From NCBI GenBank assembly GCA_903960645.1, contig CAJCBN010000286.1, forward strand, positions 1 to 10,173: DNA of 10,173 bases, given 5' to 3'. This document shows, one piece after another, positions 5,754-10,173 of the stretch. A program made the position numbers and the translations under genes. Every line of letters begins with the position of its first letter. Position 1 is the stretch's first letter. Below the pieces are notes generated by a model, which ran no database searches, was not told where the DNA came from, and saw only the letters and a list, made by a program, of their open reading frames with translations. The stretch comes from an uncultured Actinomycetes bacterium. Its GTDB lineage: Bacteria > Actinomycetota > Thermoleophilia > Gaiellales > F1-60-MAGs149.

Positions 5754-7612
5754 CGGGCACCTTCCTTGAACACGCCGAGGCGGTCGATGGCGGACTCCAC
5801 GGCGCTGGACGCCGCCTGGCCGAGTCCGCAGATGGAGGCATCGCGCATGCAGCCGCCGATCTCGGCGATCAGCTCGAGCTCGGTCTCGACGCCGCCGCGC
5901 GGCTTGCCGCTGGCGAGGCGCGCGAGCGCCTCTTGCTGGCGGACGGTACCGACGCGGCAGGGCACGCACTGGCCGCACGACTCGTTGCGGAAGAACTGCG
6001 CGATGCGCTGCAGGATGCCGTGCATGTTGACGGTGTCGTCGAAGACCATCACGACGCCCGAGCCGAGCGTCGTCTTGGCCTCGCGCACCGCCTCGAAGGA
6101 GAGCTCGATGTCGAGCTCGTCCGGACGGACGAAGCTGCCGGCGGCGCCGCCGAGCAGCACCGCCTGGATCTCACGGCCGTCGGGGACGCCACCGGCGAGG
6201 TCGATCAGCTCGCGCAGCGTGCCGCCGAACGGCACCTCGTAGACGCCGGGGCGCTCGATGTTTCCGGACAGGCAGAACAGCTTCATGCCGGTCGAGCCGG
6301 TGGTGCCGGTCTCGGCGTAGCCGGGGCCGGAGCGGCGAATCACGTCGAGCACGTTGATCAGCGTCTCGACGTTGTTGATCGCGGTCGGCTTCTGGAAGAC
6401 GCCCTTCTCGACGGGGAACGGCGGCTTCGAGCGCGGCTCACCGCGGTAGCCCTCGATCGAGTTGAAGATCGCGGTCTCCTCGCCACAGATGTACGCACCG
6501 GCGCCGCGGCGGATCTCGAGGTCGAAGGTGAAGCCCTCGCCCATGATGTCGTCGCCGAGCAGGCCACGGTCGTACGCCTGGTCGATCGCGCTCTGCAGGG
6601 CGCGCTCGGCCTCGGGGTACTCGCCGCGGAGGTAGATGAAGCCGTTCTCAACGCCCATCGCGTAGCCCGCGATCGTCATCGACTCGACCAGGGAGCAGGG
6701 ATCGCCCTCCATGATCACGCGGTCCTTGAACGTGCCGGGCTCCGACTCGTCGGCGTTGCAGATCAGGAACTTGGGGCGGGCCGGCTGCTGGGCGACGGCC
6801 TCCCACTTGACGCCGGTCGGGAACGCGGCGCCGCCGCGGCCCATCAGACGCGAGTCCTTGATCTCGCGGATGACGCCCGCGGGTCCGAGCGAGACGGCGG
6901 CGCGCAGGGCGTCGTAGCCGCCCTTGGCGCGGTAGTCATCGAGGCTCAGCGGATCGATCACGCCGATGCGACGCAGGAGCCGCAGGCTGGGATCGCCGAG
7001 CTGATAGGGCTCGGACGGCTCGGTGCCCGCCACCCCCTCCTCCTCGGACAGCACGGCGAGCGCGGTGGCCGTCGAGGCGGGTGCGTAGGTGCGGGTGAAC
7101 GGCTCGAGGCCGGCCTCCATCATCAGCACGGCCGGCCCACGATCGCACTGGCCGAGGCACGGCGAGCGGTGCCACGTCGAGCGGCCGTCGGCCGAGACGG
7201 CGCCCTCGGGCCCGAAGCGCTCCTGGAGCGTGGCGATCAGATCGTCCGAGCCGAGGCACTTGCAGGCGATGTCCTCGCAGACGTGGAGGACGCGCGGCGG
7301 CGTCGGCTCCGTCGCGAGCATCATGTAGAACGACGCGACGCCATAGACCTCGGCGGGCGCAATCGTCATGCGCTTCGAGATGTAGGCGAGCGCCGGTGCG
7401 CTGATGTAGCCGATCCGGTCCTGCACGGCCCAGAGCACGGGCAGCAGCAGGTGCCGATCCTCGCGCGACTCGTGGCCGCCCTCCGCCACGCGGGTGTCGG
7501 TGAGCGCGTCGCGCTCGCCGCCGTCCCAGCCGGACAGCGCGGGGCCGAGCAGCAGATCCACGGCCTCCTTCTCGTCCTCCGTGGGCGCCACGTTCAGGAG
7601 CTTGATGTCCAT
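5750..7612 (-). CDS. NAD-dependent formate dehydrogenase NuoE-NuoF type fusion subunit (FdsG-FdsB)
   Basis: This 620-residue diaphorase subunit passes electrons to NAD+ through FMN. Residues 1 to about 190 form a NuoE/FdsG-like thioredoxin fold with [2Fe-2S] ligands C112-x4-C117 and C152-x3-C156. Residues from about 210 onward are NuoF/FdsB-like: the FMN/NADH-binding loop M-G-R-G-G-A-A-F-P-T-G (257-267), C-N-A-D-E-S-E-P-G-T-F-K-D-R (285-298), G-A-G-A-Y-I-C-G-E-E-T (370-380), and [4Fe-4S] ligands C546-x2-C549-x2-C552 with C595. Similar fusions are known as beta subunits of some NAD-linked formate dehydrogenases, such as FDH1 of Methylobacterium. The ATG at 7612 overlaps the catalytic-gene stop by one base (TGATG). 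Upstream in-frame codons to 7696 lie inside the catalytic gene and are not used. Confidence 0.93.
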   Translation of the reverse strand: MDIKLLNVAPTEDEKEAVDLLLGPALSGWDGGERDALTDTRVAEGGHESREDRHLLLPVLWAVQDRIGYISAPALAYISKRMTIAPAEVYGVASFYMMLATEPTPPRVLHVCEDIACKCLGSDDLIATLQERFGPEGAVSADGRSTWHRSPCLGQCDRGPAVLMMEAGLEPFTRTYAPASTATALAVLSEEEGVAGTEPSEPYQLGDPSLRLLRRIGVIDPLSLDDYRAKGGYDALRAAVSLGPAGVIREIKDSRLMGRGGAAFPTGVKWEAVAQQPARPKFLICNADESEPGTFKDRVIMEGDPCSLVESMTIAGYAMGVENGFIYLRGEYPEAERALQSAIDQAYDRGLLGDDIMGEGFTFDLEIRRGAGAYICGEETAIFNSIEGYRGEPRSKPPFPVEKGVFQKPTAINNVETLINVLDVIRRSGPGYAETGTTGSTGMKLFCLSGNIERPGVYEVPFGGTLRELIDLAGGVPDGREIQAVLLGGAAGSFVRPDELDIELSFEAVREAKTTLGSGVVMVFDDTVNMHGILQRIAQFFRNESCGQCVPCRVGTVRQQEALARLASGKPRGGVETELELIAEIGGCMRDASICGLGQAASSAVESAIDRLGVFKEGAR

Positions 7613-9570
7613 CAGTCGCCCGCCACGAGCTCGCGATCGGCATAGGCGGTCATGGTCTGCTCGCCCTCGGCGAGCTTCTCGACCTTGATCGCGCACGCCT
7701 TGAACTCAGCGGTGCCGCTCTTCTCGTCGACGGCGTCGATCGTCAGCACGTTGACGTCCACCTGGTCGGGGAAGTGGTACGTCATGAAGCCGAGGCCCGG
7801 ACGCAGCCGGACGTCGGTGCGGACCGGCGACTCAACGGCGCCGCGCCGCGAGGAGACGCGCACGATCTCGCCGTCCTCGAGGTTCATCCGCTCCATGTCC
7901 TCGGGGCAGAGCTCGAGGAACTCGCCGACGTGCAGCGGGCTCGTGAACTTCTCGGTCTGGACGCCCGTGTTGTACGACTCGAGCCGGCGACCCGTGGTGA
8001 GGCGGATCGGGAACTCGGCGTCGGTCGCCTCGAACGGCGGGCGGTCGTGCACCGGCACGAACGTCGCGAGCATGCCCTGAACCGGATCGGCCCAGAGGCG
8101 CTCGTGGAGCCGCGGCGAGCCGGGATGCCCATCCTCGGGGCACGGCCACTGGATGCCTCCGAGCTCCTCGAGCCGGGCGTATGACATGCCGGTGTGCATC
8201 GGCGAGAGCGAGCGGAGCTCGTTCCAGATGTCCTCGCTGGTCGGGTAGTCCCACGCGAAGCCGAGGCGCTTGGCCAGCTCGGCGAGGATCCACTGGTCGT
8301 CCATGGCCTCGCCCGGCGGGTCGAGCGCCTTGCGCACGCGCTGGACGCGGCGCTCGGAGTTCGTGACGGTGCCGTTGGACTCGCACCACGAGGCGGAGCC
8401 GGGCAGGATCACGTCGGCAAGCTCGGCCGTCTTCGTCGCGAAGATGTCCTGCACGACGAGGAAGTCGAGGCCACCGAGCAGCTTGCGGACACGGGTCGAG
8501 TCGGCGTCGGACTGGGCCGGGTTCTCGCCGATGATGTAGCAGTACTTCAGCTCGCCGGTTTCCATGCCGTGGAACATCTGCGTGAGGTGCCAGCCGTAGC
8601 GATCGCGGATCGGTACGCCGTAGGCCTTGCTGAACTTCTCGCGGGCCGCGTGGTCGTTCTCGATGTCCTGGAAGCCAGGCAGGCGGTTCGGGATCGCGCC
8701 CATGTCGCCGCCGCCCTGCACGTTGTTCTGGCCGCGCAGCGGGTTGAGGCCCGAGCCGTAGCGGCCGACGTGGCCGCACACGAGCGCGAGGGAGATCAGG
8801 CTGAGGACGTTGTCGACGCCCGTGTGGTGCTCGGTGATGCCGAGCGTCCACGAGATCATCGCGCGGTCCGCCTTGGCGTAGGCGTGGGCGACCTCGCGGA
8901 TCGCCTCGGCCGGGACGCCGGTCAGCTCCTCGGCGCGCTCGAGCGTGTACTCGGCGACGTGCGCCTTGTAGTTCTCGAAGTTCTCCGTGGAGTGCTCGAT
9001 GAAGGCCATGTTGGCGAGACCCGCTTGGATGATCTCGTTGGCCATGGCGTTGGCGAGGGCGATGTCGGACCCGACGTTGTTGCCGAGCCAGGTATCGGCC
9101 CACTGGGCGGTCTCGGAACGGCGCGGGTCGACGACGATCAGCCGCGCGCCGTTGTGGATGCCCTTGAGGACGTGATGGAAGAAGATCGGGTGCGCGTTGC
9201 GCGCGTTCGATCCCCACAGGAGGATGACGTCGGTGTCGTGGTACTCCTCATACGAGGAGGTCCCGCCACCCGCTCCGAAGACTGTCGCCAGACCGACGAC
9301 GCTCGGAGCGTGTCAGGTTCTGTTACATGAGTCGATGTTGTTCGACCCCATCACCTGCCGGGTGAACTTGCCGGCGAGGTAGTTCATCTCGTTCGAGGCC
9401 TTCGAGCACGAGAACATGCCGAAGCTCTTCGAGGTGTCGAGGTCCCGCGCGGGCGCGAGGCCGGCGGCGGCGCGGTCGAGCGCCTCCTCCCAGCTCGCGG
9501 GGCGGAACTCCCCGTTCTCCTTGATCCACGGGTGCGTCAGGCGCCCCTTGGGAAGTTTCGTCGTCGTCAT
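7612..9570 (-). CDS. fdhF: Formate dehydrogenase catalytic subunit, selenocysteine-containing, lacking the N-terminal [4Fe-4S] domain
   Basis: The bis-MGD catalytic subunit oxidises formate to CO2 (or the reverse). It has 652 residues when the in-frame TGA at 9315-9313 is read as selenocysteine 86. The frame is otherwise open from 9570 to the TGA stop at 7614-7612, and homology continues straight across the TGA: S-N-N-I-D-S-C-N-R-T-U-H-A-P-S-V-V-G-L. His87 follows the Sec, and the L-R279-G-Q-N-N-V-Q-G motif supplies the conserved active-site Arg; the Sec-Arg spacing of 193 equals that of E. coli FdhF (U140, R333). The C-terminal molydopterin-binding barrel is complete. The start M-T-T-T-K-L-P-K-G-R-L is chosen because GGAGGA lies 8 nt upstream; the frame is open further upstream to 9675. 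The usual first [4Fe-4S] domain is absent and is found at the end of the separate Fe-S subunit. Active protein needs selA, selB, selC and selD elsewhere in the genome. Confidence 0.92.
9271..9310 (-). promoter_or_regulatory. Bacterial SECIS element inside the coding region
   Basis: The minus strand just after the UGA folds into a hairpin. The lower stem is CGCTCCGA (9310-9303) with TCGGAGCG (9278-9271), 8 perfect pairs. After an internal loop, the upper stem GTCGTC (9300-9295) pairs with GGCGAC (9289-9284), including one U-G pair. The apical loop is GGUCU (9294-9290), which begins 18 nt after the UGA. As I recall it, the E. coli fdhF SECIS has the same loop and distance. This hairpin would recruit SelB with Sec-tRNA. 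The coding constraint (V-G-L) explains part of the likeness, but not the paired stem. Confidence 0.82.
9313..9315 (-). other. In-frame UGA read as selenocysteine (residue 86)
   Basis: The codon TGA stands exactly where Cys or Sec binds Mo/W in formate dehydrogenases, before the invariant His. Both flanks translate to conserved family sequence without any frame change. This rules out an ordinary end of the gene and makes a random nonsense mutation unlikely. Confidence 0.9.
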
Positions 9571-9578
9571 CGCAGCAG

Positions 9579-9584
9579 TCCTCC
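9579..9584 (-). promoter_or_regulatory. Ribosome binding site deciding the start of the catalytic subunit
   Basis: GGAGGA on the minus strand lies 8 nt before the ATG at 9570. It is the strongest Shine-Dalgarno sequence in the region and argues for this ATG over the in-frame upstream ATG codons up to 9675. Confidence 0.75.
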
Positions 9585-9651
9585 AGCGGATCGGCGTGAT
9601 TGCGGACAGCATGACGTGCGTCGCCGCCGGGCGAAACATGGCATTCCCACT

Positions 9652-9678
9652 CAGATGATAGGCAACGGCTATCATCTG
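9652..9678. promoter_or_regulatory. Putative LysR-type operator between the regulator and the formate dehydrogenase operon
   Basis: CAGATGATAG (9652-9661) and CTATCATCTG (9669-9678) form a perfect 10-bp inverted repeat around a 7-bp spacer. Its core contains T(9659)-N11-A(9671), the classic LysR-family box. The site ends 3 bp before the lysR ATG and 81 bp upstream of the operon start. This position suits autorepression and control of the divergent operon. Confidence 0.75.
9670..9675 (+). promoter_or_regulatory. Putative -10 box of the leaderless lysR promoter
   Basis: TATCAT is followed by 6 nt and the ATG at 9682; no Shine-Dalgarno sequence is present. The box lies within the right arm of the operator palindrome. 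By symmetry the left arm gives TATCAT on the minus strand (9660-9655), a candidate -10 for the formate dehydrogenase operon with a leader of about 75-80 nt. Confidence 0.45.
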
Positions 9679-9681
9679 GCC

Positions 9682-10173
9682 ATGCAGTTACGGCAGTTGG
9701 AATACGTCATCGCGCTCGCCCGTGAACGCCACTTCGGCCGCGCTGCTGCAGCATGTCACGTCTCCCAACCCTCCCTGAGCGGGGGCATTCGAGCCCTCGA
9801 GGCGGAATTGGGCGTGCCTATCGTCGTGCGCGGACGCACCTACGGCGGGCTGACACCGGAGGGCGAGCGTGTCGTGGCCTGGGCGCACCGCCTCCTGGCC
9901 GACGCCGAGGGGCTCCGCGAGGACCTCGCCTCGATGCGCGGCGCCCTCACCGGCCGCCTGCGCCTCGGTGCGATCCCGACCGCGCTGCCGATCGCCAGCG
10001 CACTGTCGGCCACTGTCGCCGCCCTCCACCCCGGCCTCTCGATCACCGTCCTCTCGCTCGCCAGCCGCGAGATCGAGCGCCAGTTGCTCGAGTTCGAGCT
10101 CGACGCCGGCATCACGTACCTCGACAACGAGCCACTGCACGGCGTGCGCGGCGTCCCGGTCGCGCAGGAGCGC
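9682..10173 (+). CDS. LysR-type transcriptional regulator, 3' end outside the window
   Basis: The frame codes for 164 residues and is still open at the last base. It begins with the canonical start M-Q-L-R-Q-L-E-Y-V, then a winged helix-turn-helix: F-G-R-A-A-A-A-C-H-V-S-Q-P-S-L-S with I-R-A-L-E-A-E-L-G (about residues 18-45) and L-T-P-E-G (57-61). The start of the effector-binding domain, L-R-L-G-A-I-P-T (about 95-102), follows a linker helix. The usual L-F-x-R after the recognition helix is replaced by I-V-V-R-G. It is divergent from the formate dehydrogenase operon and shares the palindrome just upstream, so it most likely controls that operon; FdsR plays this role for fds genes in Cupriavidus. 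The effector (formate or another) cannot be read from the sequence. Confidence 0.93.
   Translation, partial: MQLRQLEYVIALARERHFGRAAAACHVSQPSLSGGIRALEAELGVPIVVRGRTYGGLTPEGERVVAWAHRLLADAEGLREDLASMRGALTGRLRLGAIPTALPIASALSATVAALHPGLSITVLSLASREIERQLLEFELDAGITYLDNEPLHGVRGVPVAQER

Noticed and set aside
9313..9315. TGA as a nonsense mutation or sequencing error making a pseudogene
   Set aside because: The codon sits exactly at the Sec/Cys position, a SECIS-like hairpin follows at the right distance, and the rest of the frame is intact and embedded in an overlapping operon.
5933..9330. Long plus-strand open frames opposite the formate dehydrogenase genes
   Set aside because: They mirror strongly supported minus-strand genes, have low-complexity Leu/Val/Arg/Asp/Gly composition and show no family motifs.
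9571..9675. Extension of the catalytic subunit to upstream in-frame ATG codons (for example at 9675)
   Set aside because: The extension would run into the operator palindrome and lacks family-like sequence, while GGAGGA stands 8 nt before the ATG at 9570.
1..10173. CRISPR array, tRNA or rRNA genes, insertion sequences
   Set aside because: No regularly spaced repeats, no tRNA-like cloverleaf or T-loop that I could recognise, no transposase motifs; tRNA-Sec is not in this window.

Overview
The window is high-GC DNA with tightly packed genes, overlapping stop/start codons and several genes that look leaderless (a TANNNT box 6-7 nt before the ATG). This fits a high-GC actinobacterium, perhaps a Thermoleophilia-type lineage. 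That placement is an inference from style and gene content, not a sequence match.

Left part (1-2140): the 3' end of an O6-alkylguanine-DNA alkyltransferase gene (+) meets a homocysteine S-methyltransferase family gene (-), with the two stops overlapping in one CTAG. The methyltransferase gene diverges from a DUF2237 gene (+) across a 262-bp spacer. Each of these two start codons is preceded by the same TAGACTGCCGC box and the same 28-bp GC-rich palindrome.

Central and right part (9570 down to 2115, all on -): one tightly coupled operon for a cytoplasmic, NAD-linked molybdenum or tungsten formate dehydrogenase. In transcription order it holds the catalytic bis-MGD subunit (9570-7612), a NuoE-NuoF type fusion subunit (7612-5750), an iron-sulfur subunit (5753-4815), fdhD (4810-3950), moeA (3953-2781) and a flavin-binding PPOX-family gene (2771-2115). 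FdhD and MoeA mature the cofactor. The iron-sulfur and NuoEF subunits carry electrons between the active site and FMN/NAD.

The main result is that the catalytic gene is read through an in-frame TGA (9315-9313) at the active-site position of formate dehydrogenases, in the context N-R-T-U-H-A-P-S-V. It is followed by a stem-loop with a GGUCU apical loop, 18 nt after the UGA. The gene therefore encodes a selenocysteine formate dehydrogenase that simple ORF calling would break in two. In addition the alpha subunit is split. Its N-terminal Fe-S part, including the [4Fe-4S] domain normally fused to the catalytic domain, is a separate protein encoded downstream of the NuoEF gene, so gene order is not collinear with the usual fused subunit.

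Right edge: a divergent LysR-type regulator gene (+, running off the window) shares a 111-bp promoter region with the operon. A perfect 10-bp inverted repeat with a T-N11-A core sits there, a likely operator for both directions.
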